From a virus, in IMG/VR virus record IMGVR_UViG_3300032116_000082, positions 1-64,000 of that record: 64,000 bases of DNA; one strand, given 5' to 3'. Below the pieces are notes generated by a model. The model ran no database searches. It had not been told where the DNA came from and worked only from the letters and a program-made list of their open reading frames with translations. The translations under genes and the position numbers were made by a program. This document shows positions 41,504 to 51,988 of the stretch, in pieces (within the stretch, counting starts at the first letter, position 1; each line of letters starts with the position of its first letter).

Positions 41504-44500
41504 TTAGCGTCGGATATCGAAGGCGCTGCCTGCTCCTCGTAGTTCGTTCCGGATCGCGTCAGCCACTAGGGCCGCTACCTTCTGCTCATCCTGACCAGGA
41601 GCCGCATTGACCGTGATATTCATGGACACATTTCCGCCGCTGCTCGAGCTGTTCGCACCAAACGGACGGAACGTCGGCACCACAAAGCCCGTCGGGACAT
41701 TCATGAACCGGCTATCGAGCTGCAGCATCCGCGTCTGATTCTCAACCGCTTGAATCTGCTGTCGCGTATTGCGTTCGATGAGTTCCAGCGCGGTGATCTG
41801 CTTTTCGCCGTCCTCCACATTCTTCTTGAGCAGGCCACCAACCAGACCACCAAGCACACCACCAATAGCACCACCCACCGGGCCGAGCGGTGTCATCGTC
41901 CCAATCATGGCCCCTATCGAGGCCCCTTCCTGGGCGAAGTTGGCGTCCTTATACGGGGAGTTGTTGTTGCCGATCTGCCCACCGGCCAGGGAGCCCGCCA
42001 GCACCAAGGCCGCTTCCCCAGCGGACTTCCAGGAACCCCCGCGAGAACTGGTACTGATCGACGAATTGCCACCGCGCGTCCCCTGGGCATCCATGGTGCT
42101 CGTGCCCAGTGTGACGCCGACGCGATCAACCGGCGTCCCGCCGGACAGCAACGCCCCACCAGCGGCTGCCGCCGCTCCAGCTGCCGCTGCGGCCGTACCC
42201 TCGGCACCAGCCCCTGCAACTCCCCCGCCCACCGGACTGATGTTCGTGGCGCTCAGCGCCCCTTGCAGGGCGTTTCGTAGTTCGATCGAGGCATCACGCA
42301 CGCCGTTCCGGAATCCTGCCTCGATGTGGGTTTCCGTCGTCAACGCCCCGTTATTGAAGCCGTCACGGAGCACCGAACCAAGTACACCCGTTTCACTGAA
42401 CGCCCGACGCATAAAGACATCGACCAAACGAGCCTGTGCCGCCTGGCCCATGGCCTCGAACATCTGGTTGCGCCCTTCCACATTGAAATTCCGATACGAC
42501 ATCAACACATTGCGCATCGGATTGGTCATGTCCTGGACCAACTGCATCGCCTCGTCCTGGCGACGACGCGTCAACTGACCATCCAGCGTGGCGACCGTAT
42601 TATACTGGGCGGCCATGCGTTCCCGATCGGCCGTTGACTGCGTGTTGGCAAAATCCCGCCGAGCCTTCGCGAGCGCCTGGTCCTTCGGCGTGCCGTCAGG
42701 CATCAGGTTGGCCTCGGCGAGCGCGGCATCGCGTGCAATCGTCGCCTGGGCGATCTGATTATTATAGGCCAGCTGGGCGAGTGCCTGCTGGGAATTCAAC
42801 GTGACCATCGGATTCCGCGGATCGAGCTGCTGCAAGGCAAAATCCCCCTGCAACAGCGCCTGCTCTAGCGTGAACCGCCCCTGGGCATTCGCTCGAGCAT
42901 TGTCCGCCTGTACCTGAATCTCGTTACGCTTCCTTTCGCGCTCGACTTCGGCGAGAATCATGTCGTCAAGGACCTTGCGCGCCTTCTCCCGGCGCTCGGC
43001 CAGCGTGCCCTCGAGTTTGGCAAGTGCGTTCAGCTGTTCTTTGGTCTTTACATCGCCAAAGGCACCCAAGGCATCCAGAACGTTTTGCAGCTCCTTCGCG
43101 GCGACCTGCAGTTCCTCCGGACTATCCGACCGCAGCCCGAACGAAATGACGTCGGTCAGCCCCTTCTGCGTCGCCGCCACATACTGCTGCCGCATCGCAT
43201 TGAGCTTTTCGATGTCCCGCTTCCGTCCACCGCTCAGCGCAGCGATCACCGCGGGATCATTGGCGATGCCTGCCCCAAGTGCGCCGCTTCGGACACCGCC
43301 TTCTTCAACTTGAATCTGGCGCAGGACCTCAGCATCTGCACCAACTGCCGTGCCACCCGACAACACGCTCGCTGCCAGCTTCGCACGATCCGTCAGCAGG
43401 CGAATCGGCACCTGATCCATTCCAATCAACATCTGCCGAGCCGCCTGCGCCCGAGCACCGACCGAGTCAAACCCCGTACCGTATTGCGCCGACAGCCGCT
43501 CTTCCGTACCGATCTCCGCCATACGCGACGCAAACTGCATGATCGGCTCGAACATCCGATCCCGGATACTGAAGTCGAGCGCTTTAGAGGTAACCGCTGC
43601 CGCCTGAGACGTACGCGTCAAGCTGTCGTTCAGCTTGAGTAGACGGTCCTTGTACTCCTTCATCCCCGCCGTTTGGATATTGATGGCCTCGGCGGTCTTC
43701 ATGAGTTCCGCGCGAGCCAAATCTACCGCTTGCTGGAAGGCCTCGACAAAGGCACCACCAGGCGTTGCGGCCTCACCCACCGTCCCCAGTCCGCGCTGAA
43801 TGGCCTTGATCCGCTGATCGCCGTCGTTGCCAACGGCTTTGTTGATCACACCGATAAGGTCCGCGGCCAGCTGCCGCTGATTGCCCAGACGATAGTACGC
43901 TCCGGACAATTCACCCTGTTGCTGCATATTCAGGTTACCGGCCTGTGCAGCTGACTGAATAACGGCCTGCGGAGTAATGGTCTGATTTGACTGACGGAGC
44001 CGCTCTTCAGCCGCCTTGAGCTGAGACCGCTGGTTGGCATTTACGAGCAACTGTGTACGAGCGTACTCATCCAGCTGCTGCAGCTCCTGACCAAACGTGA
44101 GCCTCCCAGCCATGTCGGCAAACGTACCACGCGTCCCTGGGGCTCGTAGATTGTTGGCAAACATGAACTGCTGCCCAGCGTAGCTATACTGCTCAAAGAA
44201 GTCATTAAAGGAAAACCGATTGGTCACCTTCACCCGTCGGCCGGAGCCGGGCATACCATTGTAATCAACCAGCATCTCCTGTTCAGACGAGTTCTTCAGC
44301 GTCTTCATCAAATCACCGAAGGACTTGTCCACCTCGGAGAACAAATCAGCAAGGTCCTTGCGAAGACCAGACGTCATGGTATCTGGTACCGCGAGGCCGT
44401 ACGTTGCCGTTGAGCGGACCAGCGCCAGCGCCTCCGCCGCAAGCGCAGCCGGATCGCCGATGTTAGCAAATCCAGGTAGCGCCGCGCTCAGGTTCTTGAC

Positions 44501-47500
44501 AAGCTCCTCGAGCGTCCGATCATACTGCTGATTTTGCGGCAGCTTCCCTCGGTCAACCTGATCCTGGACCTGACCCGCCGCCGAAAGGAACGCCGTGCGG
44601 ACCTGGCTGGACAGTTCGTTCGTGTCCATCCCGTACTGGGTTGCCCGCCGGGAATATTCCTGGAAGAAGTCAGATTCGCGGAAGGTCTGCAGGTCGAATT
44701 CATCCGGCGTACGGACATCAAACTGATCTTGACGATTCTGGAACCACTTCAAGATCCCCACAATCACCGCGACTCCCGCAGCGATAGCGGCGATCGGCGC
44801 AGCATACCCAGCAACGCCCGCAGCGAGACCAGCGCCTCGGACCGCCGCACCACTCAGGAAACCACCGCCAGCACCAGACGCAAATTGCATCAGCCGCGGG
44901 GCCAGCGCGGATCCAATTCGCGCAACCGCGAAGCTGGCACCAGCCGCCGTCAACATTCCGGCAGGACTCGATAGGCCCTCACCAGCAGCAGCGCCCGCAC
45001 GCAGTCCGGTCTTGAGCAGGCTGGCCACACCGGTGTCGTTGAACAACGTCGAGGCAAGCTTCGTGAGGGACGTATTGAACTGCGCCAGTGAGGCGGATAC
45101 GGTATCCATGCGCAGCTTGACACGCTCTTGCGTGTCCCCGTAAGCCAGGGCGCTCTCGTTTGCGACCTTGAGGACCTTCGTGTTGTAGTCGTCGAGCAAT
45201 GCCGCCGCCACGTTCGACTGACGGGCACCCGCGAACGTCGTCAGCAGCTGCTGTGCCTTGACCGTATCGCCGCTAGCCTTGAGCTCCTGATACCGGTTAG
45301 CAATATCTCCAAGAATGTCCTGCAACGGACGCAGCTCGTTCGGGTTATCCCCCGCCAGGTTAATCTTAAACTGCTCCTGCAGCGCCTTGGCGACCTCAGG
45401 AGCACCGAGACGAGAGATGATGAACCGCAGGGACGTGGCCGCCTGCTCGCCAGTGACACGCGTCCGTTCAATGATCGCCGTGGACGCACCGATAACCAAG
45501 TCGAGGGCGTCGACTGCGCCCAGGGCCTGTGGCTGCAGCTGTTGCGCGAGCGAGCCCGCCCGCTGGATTGCGTTGGAGAGGTCCTGCGCACTGACCGCGT
45601 ACTGCGACTCAATTCGGGAAATACGATCCAGAATATCAAACGCGGTGACCTGCCGGTCCGTAATGTTCTGGACCGCGATGAGCATTTCGGTTGCCTGCTG
45701 CGCATCAAGCCCGGCGCCAATCTGGGCGGCCAGCGAGGCCCGCGTCAGGCTGATCGTTTCATTGGGGTCCGCACCCGTCTGCGCAAACAGCTTGGCGGAG
45801 CGCATCGATTCCTGGACGGACACCCCGTATTCCGTAGCGGCGCTGAAAACGCCCGAACCGATCGCGGCAGCCTGACCGCCCGATCGGGTACTCAGCACAC
45901 CTTGAATGTTCTTCAAGTCCGTTTCAAACTGCACCGCGGCAGCCGATGCCTGACGAATCTCGTTCGCGATCGTGTACAGTATTCCACCCGCCGTCATATA
46001 AGCGGCGAGGTTCTTGAACTTATTGACCACGCGGTCCATCATCGATCCGCCAGCTTCCGCGTGATCAATGGACGCCTGCGTCACCTTCAGCAGGGCGTTG
46101 TACAGCTTGCCCAACTCGCCGTTGAGCTGCCCGTACTTTGCCTTGAGCTTGTCGACGGAGCGCTCGGCCTGTGGAACGTTCAGGTCGTCATACCGCTTCC
46201 CAATGAACTCCTGCAATCCGGCACGAGACTGCTCCAAGCTCTTGCGACGCGCCTGAATCCGTGGATCATCGCCTGTTAACAGGGCTGATTCGGCATCAAT
46301 CGTTCGAAGCTTCTTCTCTGCATCCAAGATGGACCGATACTGATCACCGAACGCGTTACGCGTACGCGCGGCATCGATGACAGCCGTCGCGGCGGCAGAC
46401 ACCTCATTGTTCCGTCCGGAGAAGAACCGAGGATCGGAAGAACTCATCGCGCGGGCGTTCATCGCAAACGTCTGCATCAGTGCATCCATCTGCGCACTGT
46501 TCTGGGCAATCTGGCGCGAGGTGGTGCGCGTGGACATCTGCGCACCCACCTGGGCATCGAACGTGGCCAGAAGGTCCTGCGCACGCATCTGGGAATTGCC
46601 GATCTGATTCCGCCCACGCAGGATGAGCTCCCGCAGGACCGCCGGATCCGTCCCAAGGACAGGAGCGGTTCCAGACAATGCCGGGCTGCCGGTCAGTGTC
46701 GGCATCGTGTCGTCATACCGGACACCACGACCGCCGCCGTATGCCTGGCGATTGATCAGCCGGTCCAGCTCGCCCTTGGTCTTGATCTCCTCACGGGACA
46801 GCCGATCGGCGTTCTTATCTGCCAACGACGCCCCAGCCAGCCCACGCGTCGTCGCCAACGCATTGACCTTCTCCAAGGCTGCCGCATACGGCTTAAGAAC
46901 TTCCGCCAGACGCTGGAACTCCTTAATGACCGGGTCAAACTGTACGGTCGCCAGCTCCGACATCGTCTTGTTAATGCGGGCCAGAGCGCCTTCGACCCCG
47001 TTCATAGCGTCCAGGAATTGCTTGGCGGCGGTCGTCTCGGCGGACATGGTCTGGCCGAGTTCGTTGACACCTTGCAGCGGATTGTCGAGCAAACGCGAAC
47101 GGACACCGCCCTTCCGGACATAGGCCCGCTCCTTGGGATCCAGGAGCGCCCCGTCCATGATGTCGCCACCAACGGCCATCGGCGACGTGCGATAGTAGTA
47201 GCGCCCGCCGAACTCCAGCTCACGCTGCCATTCAAGCATCTGTTCGCGCCGATAATCCGTGAAGTTCTTGGGATCTTCACGTGCCATGGTCTCATATCGC
47301 CGGAACATCTTCTCGGCAAAGGCCCGGCGCTGCTCCGTCTGTGGAGCAAACTCACCACCACGACTAATGAACCCACGAAGCCACCGCTCACGAACCTCGC
47401 GATCCGGCACGTCGCGGTAACCGTCCATGAACGGCGCGGTATCAATGTCCAGGTTGGGATTGAAGGTCGGCAGCGGAAACGTCCCGCGCGGACGCGTCAG

Positions 47501-49483
47501 CTCAAACGCAGTTTTTGCGTCGTTGAACTGTCGCTGAAAGCGCCGTACGCCTCCAAGCGCACCCATCGCCTGGCGAGAATCCCGCGGAATGTTCCCGGCA
47601 ATAACGGAGAGCAGGTTATTGCCCGTGATTTCGTCCGCCAGCTCCTTCGGGATAGCAGAGATCTGCCCAGAGCCCATCTTCTTGAGGGCCGCGGCATACT
47701 TGTTGAGCGTGTCGCGAACGTACTGTGCCAACGTGCGCGGCAGCAGCAGGGCTTCCTGCGTCAGATTGGGGTTCTCTGACGACAGGCTCTTCACGCGCTC
47801 CTGCGAGAAGTTGAGTTCTGCCAACTGGCGATTGATCTGCGTTTCCCGATCCCGCACCTGCTGTTGCGACAGATTCGGGTTGTTGATCGTGCGCTCGCGA
47901 TCCATTTCGAGCTTCGCCCGCAACTGCGTGGCCGCCTGCATGACCCAGTTATTCGTATTGCGGAACGTCAGCTGGCCACGCTCGAGCTCCGCCTGTTCCA
48001 GCTTCTTCTGGTTTTCCCACGCCTGATTTTGGATCTCCTGGCGCTTGGTCGGGTCCGTCTCACTACGAAGGCTCTTGCCGTAAATGGCCCGCTGCTGCCG
48101 CAGCTGATCGATCTGCTCGTCAAGCGCCTTGCCCTGCGGACTAAAGGCGACACGTGCAGACATCCGCTCAAACACTTGCGGAATGGCCATGACGCCAGCA
48201 TCCGCCGCCCGCTGGAACATGCTGCCTTCACGCGTACTCAGCCCAGAGAGGAACTGGGCTGCCCGCCGCTGGGCGAGGGCCTCGTGGCTCTGCGGCGCCT
48301 GCTCAAACACCGCCTCCGCCTGGGCCCGCTGACGCGAGCTCATGAAGTTCGGACCCCCTGCTGGACTCGTACGGAGCATCTCCGCATCCATCTGCTGGAT
48401 GTGCTGCTCCATAACCATGGCTTCACCGCGCAGGTCGTCGAGCTTCTTGCGACGCTCCGCGATCGCCTGAACCAGCCCCTCCTGGCCTCGGAACTGCTGT
48501 CCAGCTTTTGCCTTCGCCTCCAGGTTGGCTAGCTTCGTCTCATACGTGCGAAGCTGATCCTCCGCCGTCCGCATATCGGCGCGTACTCGGTCCAAGCTCT
48601 CCGTCTGAGACTGGCGCGAACGGCGCAGCTGCTCAGGGTCAGTGCCGTACGCGGTCTTACGAAACACATCGGCACCCCACTTCGCCTCACCGGGAGACAC
48701 TTCGCCATAGTACTGCTGACCGCCGCCGCCCATCGCGAGACCATTGCGGACCGCTTCGGAAATAGCCGTGGCCATTCCTGCCGTCGCGTCGGCGATACCT
48801 GAACGCAGTGCGTCGGCAAGCCGTGCGGCACCGGTTTCGAACGCCTTGTTGATGACGGAGGCGTCGATGGCCAGGCCGGGCGTGCGGCCGGACGCCGTAG
48901 TTTCCCGGACGACCTGCGACTGCTCGACCAGGCGCCGACGACGGTCCGCCAACCGCTGACGAAGGTCACCCTTCGTCAGGTCAAACGGATCGTCCCCTTC
49001 GAACCCGCTGCCTAGGGCCGACCGCAACGCGCGAACGTGCTTGTCCGTGATGACCTTGGCACCCTTATCCAACTCATCAAGCAGCTTATTGACCGTATCG
49101 ATGTTGCGAATCTGCCGGTCGAATCGGGTAGGCACCGGACGGCTGCCGCCACCGCCCATGCCGGAGACCATCTGCGCCAGCTTACTGATCGACTGCTCGA
49201 GCGCCGTGGTGTCGACCTGCACGCTTCCGCCACCACCGCCCCCGCCACCGTCGCCGCCAACTGCATAATTGACACGCCCGCCCCCGCGGGAGAAGCCCTT
49301 GCTGACCGCCTGGCCAATCTCCTTGGACAGGCTCTCGAGGGACGTGGCGTTGACGCGCACGTCAAACTCTGCGCCTTTTCCAGACAGCTGCTGGATGGCA
49401 ACAATGGTATCGTGCAGCTTCTGGAGCTCACCGAGCTTGTCCAGCTGCACAGAAATGAGATAATTCAACCCACTTGTTGCCAT
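41504..49483 (-). CDS. tail tape measure protein
   Basis: 2659 residues, GAGGAT before the ATG. Long helical, glutamine/alanine/arginine-rich, with a polyglycine stretch near residues 72-90. A TP901-type tape measure core starts at about residue 1155 (AAYMTAGGILYTIANEIRQ, FETDLKNIQGV, YGVSVQESMRSAKLFAQTG). Hydrophobic membrane-like segments occur near residues 1550-1575 (AAGVAGYAAPIAAIAAGVAV) and near 2530 (GASIGAMIGTMTPLGPVGG). It sets tail length and may help DNA entry. At roughly 0.15 nm per residue, the tail would be about 400 nm. Confidence 0.93.
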   Translation of the reverse strand: MATSGLNYLISVQLDKLGELQKLHDTIVAIQQLSGKGAEFDVRVNATSLESLSKEIGQAVSKGFSRGGGRVNYAVGGDGGGGGGGGSVQVDTTALEQSISKLAQMVSGMGGGGSRPVPTRFDRQIRNIDTVNKLLDELDKGAKVITDKHVRALRSALGSGFEGDDPFDLTKGDLRQRLADRRRRLVEQSQVVRETTASGRTPGLAIDASVINKAFETGAARLADALRSGIADATAGMATAISEAVRNGLAMGGGGQQYYGEVSPGEAKWGADVFRKTAYGTDPEQLRRSRQSQTESLDRVRADMRTAEDQLRTYETKLANLEAKAKAGQQFRGQEGLVQAIAERRKKLDDLRGEAMVMEQHIQQMDAEMLRTSPAGGPNFMSSRQRAQAEAVFEQAPQSHEALAQRRAAQFLSGLSTREGSMFQRAADAGVMAIPQVFERMSARVAFSPQGKALDEQIDQLRQQRAIYGKSLRSETDPTKRQEIQNQAWENQKKLEQAELERGQLTFRNTNNWVMQAATQLRAKLEMDRERTINNPNLSQQQVRDRETQINRQLAELNFSQERVKSLSSENPNLTQEALLLPRTLAQYVRDTLNKYAAALKKMGSGQISAIPKELADEITGNNLLSVIAGNIPRDSRQAMGALGGVRRFQRQFNDAKTAFELTRPRGTFPLPTFNPNLDIDTAPFMDGYRDVPDREVRERWLRGFISRGGEFAPQTEQRRAFAEKMFRRYETMAREDPKNFTDYRREQMLEWQRELEFGGRYYYRTSPMAVGGDIMDGALLDPKERAYVRKGGVRSRLLDNPLQGVNELGQTMSAETTAAKQFLDAMNGVEGALARINKTMSELATVQFDPVIKEFQRLAEVLKPYAAALEKVNALATTRGLAGASLADKNADRLSREEIKTKGELDRLINRQAYGGGRGVRYDDTMPTLTGSPALSGTAPVLGTDPAVLRELILRGRNQIGNSQMRAQDLLATFDAQVGAQMSTRTTSRQIAQNSAQMDALMQTFAMNARAMSSSDPRFFSGRNNEVSAAATAVIDAARTRNAFGDQYRSILDAEKKLRTIDAESALLTGDDPRIQARRKSLEQSRAGLQEFIGKRYDDLNVPQAERSVDKLKAKYGQLNGELGKLYNALLKVTQASIDHAEAGGSMMDRVVNKFKNLAAYMTAGGILYTIANEIRQASAAAVQFETDLKNIQGVLSTRSGGQAAAIGSGVFSAATEYGVSVQESMRSAKLFAQTGADPNETISLTRASLAAQIGAGLDAQQATEMLIAVQNITDRQVTAFDILDRISRIESQYAVSAQDLSNAIQRAGSLAQQLQPQALGAVDALDLVIGASTAIIERTRVTGEQAATSLRFIISRLGAPEVAKALQEQFKINLAGDNPNELRPLQDILGDIANRYQELKASGDTVKAQQLLTTFAGARQSNVAAALLDDYNTKVLKVANESALAYGDTQERVKLRMDTVSASLAQFNTSLTKLASTLFNDTGVASLLKTGLRAGAAAGEGLSSPAGMLTAAGASFAVARIGSALAPRLMQFASGAGGGFLSGAAVRGAGLAAGVAGYAAPIAAIAAGVAVIVGILKWFQNRQDQFDVRTPDEFDLQTFRESDFFQEYSRRATQYGMDTNELSSQVRTAFLSAAGQVQDQVDRGKLPQNQQYDRTLEELVKNLSAALPGFANIGDPAALAAEALALVRSTATYGLAVPDTMTSGLRKDLADLFSEVDKSFGDLMKTLKNSSEQEMLVDYNGMPGSGRRVKVTNRFSFNDFFEQYSYAGQQFMFANNLRAPGTRGTFADMAGRLTFGQELQQLDEYARTQLLVNANQRSQLKAAEERLRQSNQTITPQAVIQSAAQAGNLNMQQQGELSGAYYRLGNQRQLAADLIGVINKAVGNDGDQRIKAIQRGLGTVGEAATPGGAFVEAFQQAVDLARAELMKTAEAINIQTAGMKEYKDRLLKLNDSLTRTSQAAAVTSKALDFSIRDRMFEPIMQFASRMAEIGTEERLSAQYGTGFDSVGARAQAARQMLIGMDQVPIRLLTDRAKLAASVLSGGTAVGADAEVLRQIQVEEGGVRSGALGAGIANDPAVIAALSGGRKRDIEKLNAMRQQYVAATQKGLTDVISFGLRSDSPEELQVAAKELQNVLDALGAFGDVKTKEQLNALAKLEGTLAERREKARKVLDDMILAEVERERKRNEIQVQADNARANAQGRFTLEQALLQGDFALQQLDPRNPMVTLNSQQALAQLAYNNQIAQATIARDAALAEANLMPDGTPKDQALAKARRDFANTQSTADRERMAAQYNTVATLDGQLTRRRQDEAMQLVQDMTNPMRNVLMSYRNFNVEGRNQMFEAMGQAAQARLVDVFMRRAFSETGVLGSVLRDGFNNGALTTETHIEAGFRNGVRDASIELRNALQGALSATNISPVGGGVAGAGAEGTAAAAAGAAAAAGGALLSGGTPVDRVGVTLGTSTMDAQGTRGGNSSISTSSRGGSWKSAGEAALVLAGSLAGGQIGNNNSPYKDANFAQEGASIGAMIGTMTPLGPVGGAIGGVLGGLVGGLLKKNVEDGEKQITALELIERNTRQQIQAVENQTRMLQLDSRFMNVPTGFVVPTFRPFGANSSSSGGNVSMNITVNAAPGQDEQKVAALVADAIRNELRGAGSAFDIRR

Positions 49484-49497
49484 GACGATATCCTCGG

Positions 49498-50607
49498 CTA
49501 CCGAACGGTCAGCAAATCATCCAGCGCTTTCGTCAACTCCCGGTCCAAATCCAACAGGTCTTCCGCATGAAACTGCCCGTTGTTATTGAACAAGAAGTTC
49601 ATCGGTTGCGTACCACGTAACAGCAGTCCGACATTCTCATTGTTACGAGGCCCATAGTGCCAGGTGGGTTCCTTGTTTGCACCAGGATTTCCCGCCGTTT
49701 TCCGCCGCGCACCCGTGCCAAATTCCAAGTGCCGCCAAAAGCTTTTATAACGGGAACTAGTCGGCATACCCGTCAACATATAAGTCGCAGATGGAGTCGT
49801 CAGATCATCGACGACATTCATGGGGCCAAGGCCCACTCCCGCCAGGTTTCCGACTCTCCAATCCTGCACAAAATTGGCGTCGGTGATAATGCTCAGAAGC
49901 GCGATCATCTGACGGCGAAACACATTACCGGTCTTGAGGCTGAACGTATGCGATCGATACGTCTTCCCCTCAGGGCTCTTCTTGAGCTGCTTTATCATGC
50001 GCTCGTTGAGCTTCGTCAGCCGATCCCGAAGCTCCGCCGCACGATCCAAATCACCAGACACCTGTGCGTCGTTTAGACGATCCATGGTGCGGGCAATGGT
50101 GCCTTGTAACCCCACATCCTCCATACGCTTCTTGATCTGCTGGCTTGCAGGGCGCTCGACCCCCTGTTCTTTCAGCACCTGCATCTCGAGCGCCTTAGTC
50201 ATATTCGCCAAATACCGCGCACGAACATTCTTTGCCACCGAGCGAAGGACTGCGACTTTCAGAATCCGCCGCACCACCTCATCGCCCTTTAACAAGTGCT
50301 GAAGGCCAGCAGCCGCACCATCAAAACCGGACGACGAAAAGGAGAACCGCACCTTAATCGTGAAGGAACCTGGAGGACTGGCAACCCGGAACGGTGTCTT
50401 TTGAGTGGCCTGAACCGCGATCTGTTGCTGCCGCTGTTCCGACGCCTGCGCGCCGCGACGCTTGGAGCGCTCAACCCGCTGACGACGATACTCCTGATAC
50501 CACTGCTCACGGTTGTACTGCGGGCGAGGAAACTCCGGCGGCATCGGCTGCGACCGGAGCATCCCCTTGTCCATATTCCACTCGTCTAAGTCATCCGGCG
50601 GTGCCAT
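49498..50607 (-). CDS. hypothetical tail protein
   Basis: 369 residues from the ATG at 50607 with AAGGGG upstream (a GTG two codons before is the alternative). Acidic/proline start, a basic helix (REQWYQEYRRQRVERSKRRG), a long helical centre, and a C-terminal part with FWRHLEFGTGARRK and EPTWHYGPRN that resembles the HK97-gp10-like or minor tail family that handles tail completion (EFGTxxxxxxPFLRPA type). Lies between chaperone and tape measure. Moderate support. Confidence 0.6.
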   Translation of the reverse strand: MAPPDDLDEWNMDKGMLRSQPMPPEFPRPQYNREQWYQEYRRQRVERSKRRGAQASEQRQQQIAVQATQKTPFRVASPPGSFTIKVRFSFSSSGFDGAAAGLQHLLKGDEVVRRILKVAVLRSVAKNVRARYLANMTKALEMQVLKEQGVERPASQQIKKRMEDVGLQGTIARTMDRLNDAQVSGDLDRAAELRDRLTKLNERMIKQLKKSPEGKTYRSHTFSLKTGNVFRRQMIALLSIITDANFVQDWRVGNLAGVGLGPMNVVDDLTTPSATYMLTGMPTSSRYKSFWRHLEFGTGARRKTAGNPGANKEPTWHYGPRNNENVGLLLRGTQPMNFLFNNNGQFHAEDLLDLDRELTKALDDLLTVR

Positions 50608-50609
50608 AC

Positions 50610-51910
50610 TCACCCCTTAAACTCTGGGACCCCTGCGAAATCCGCTTGCACGTTCTTCTTACCGGACTTGATCGCCATTTCCCGCGTGTAGTTGGTGTAC
50701 CACCGGTCAAGCTCCTCGTCGTCCTCGATGATATGCTCGTCCGGTTTATCAGACGGCAGCATGTTGTTGAGGGAGTCGTAAAACCGGGCGTACCCCAGCA
50801 GGGTTAACTGACCATCGTCTATGTCGTAGCCAGAACCGAGGCCGAAGAGCCGGAGTCCGTCTCCGCCGCAGGACTTGAATCGAGCCTGGAAGTCGGCGGA
50901 GCGGGCGATTCGTCGGATGGCTCGGACTCCCCACTGGACGAAGTCGTCTCCCCCACGTCCGCCGCGAGAAAACCGAAGGTCTGGAGATACTCCCGCGCCT
51001 CATCAGGAATACCGTTCAGGAAGAAGTAGGCTTCCACCAGGAGCCACTGGATCACCGACTCAGGGAACTCCCAGAGATCCTCGAACGCAGGCGCCAGCAA
51101 GCCAACCGGCTTCCCGTTGGCGTCCACCACGTCCGTCGTGAAGTACAGGCGGGCCATCTCCTCGGCATTGTCGCGCCGCTGCTCGACCGAATCGGAGAAG
51201 ATCTTGGAATGCTTGAGCTGCAATTCGGCCAAGCGCAGGCGCTCCTTCTGGAGCTTGACATACCGCTGCAGGCGCTCCCGTAGATCGTCGATCGTGTTCA
51301 GGTAATCGATCGTCTCAAGATCCGGCACCGCATTGACGAGCTCCTGATAATCCAGATCGAGGCTGTACACTTCCCGACCCTGCTTCGACGCGTGCTTGGC
51401 GTCGTACTCTTCAGAACGGTCCTTCGACCATTCCAGCCAGCGATCAAAACGCTCAATGACCTCCGCGGCTTTGTCCGCGTCCGTAATGTGCGTACTGATT
51501 GACTCCCGATAGGCAGACGCCGCATCCAGCAGCTGGACGGTCCAGCTCGACTGATCAACCCCATTCACGAAAAGGGCGCCCATTTCCCGGCTGGTCGAGG
51601 CCTGGAGGTCGGTCATCTCCTTGTCCATGGCGGAAGACCATTCCCCACGTTCCTGGACAAGCTTCAGGATCTGCTCATGGCTCAGAATCTCAGAATCCTG
51701 GAGGTCCTTGTGATACTGCCGCTGAACCACCTGGGAGATCTTTCGACGCTTCGCAGGGTTCAAACGCGTAAAGCGGACCCGCGTGACCGCGACTCCGCAT
51801 TCCGATTCGAGCGTCTCCGCCAGGGCCTGCGGCATGTCCTTAATCCGGTAACCCCGCGCCAGCTCGTCTTCCAGCACTGTATCCAAACGCTTTTGCGTCT
51901 GCTGCTCCAT
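50610..51910 (-). CDS. tail assembly chaperone, long form by -1 frameshift
   Basis: Inferred product of 433 residues. The first 320 codons are shared with the short form (start 51910). At the run GGGGG (50954-50950) the ribosome would slip back one base and read a -1 frame of 113 codons to the TGA at 50612-50610. The -1 frame has clear protein character where the 0 frame turns into a Ser/Pro/Glu-rich tail: DDFVQWGVRAIRRIARSADF, then GSGYDIDDGQLTLLGYARFY and RWYTNYTREMAIKSG. This G/G-T style layout before the tape measure is standard in siphoviruses. No start codon with a ribosome site is seen for the extension alone. Confidence 0.7.
50819..51910 (-). CDS. tail assembly chaperone, short form
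   Basis: 363 residues from the ATG at 51910 (GGGGG upstream). The longer start at 51964 has no ribosome site. Highly charged and helical throughout (AMDKEMTDLQA, YVKLQKERLRLAELQLKHSK). The last 40 residues are a low-complexity Ser/Pro/Glu tail, which overlaps the -1 frame that carries the extension. Longer than lambda gpG but in the right place, between the tail tube and tape measure genes. It would bind the tape measure protein during tail assembly. Confidence 0.75.
   Translation of the reverse strand: MEQQTQKRLDTVLEDELARGYRIKDMPQALAETLESECGVAVTRVRFTRLNPAKRRKISQVVQRQYHKDLQDSEILSHEQILKLVQERGEWSSAMDKEMTDLQASTSREMGALFVNGVDQSSWTVQLLDAASAYRESISTHITDADKAAEVIERFDRWLEWSKDRSEEYDAKHASKQGREVYSLDLDYQELVNAVPDLETIDYLNTIDDLRERLQRYVKLQKERLRLAELQLKHSKIFSDSVEQRRDNAEEMARLYFTTDVVDANGKPVGLLAPAFEDLWEFPESVIQWLLVEAYFFLNGIPDEAREYLQTFGFLAADVGETTSSSGESEPSDESPAPPTSRLDSSPAAETDSGSSASVLATT
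50950..50954 (-). other. candidate -1 slippery site
   Basis: On the - strand the codons GTG GGG GAG create G-GGG-GAG. P-site pairing is kept after a -1 slip (GGG to GGG) while A-site pairing is weaker (GAG to GGA). This is the only long homopolymer where the two frames overlap with sense on both sides; the exact slip codon is inferred. Confidence 0.5.
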
Positions 51911-51988
51911 AAAGCCCCCGAATAGTCGGTTCGTGTACCCCGCGCCTCTACGTGCGCTATCCATCGAGAATAAGTCGATTCTTTGGCA

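Noticed and set aside
50749-51003. An 84-residue arginine/proline-rich frame overlapping the chaperone frameshift region
   Set aside because: It is the third frame of a region where the other two are explained by the chaperone and its -1 extension; its composition is typical of a shadow frame.
51911-51964. Longer start for the tail chaperone at 51964
   Set aside because: No ribosome site before it, whereas the ATG at 51910 has a G-rich site at normal spacing.
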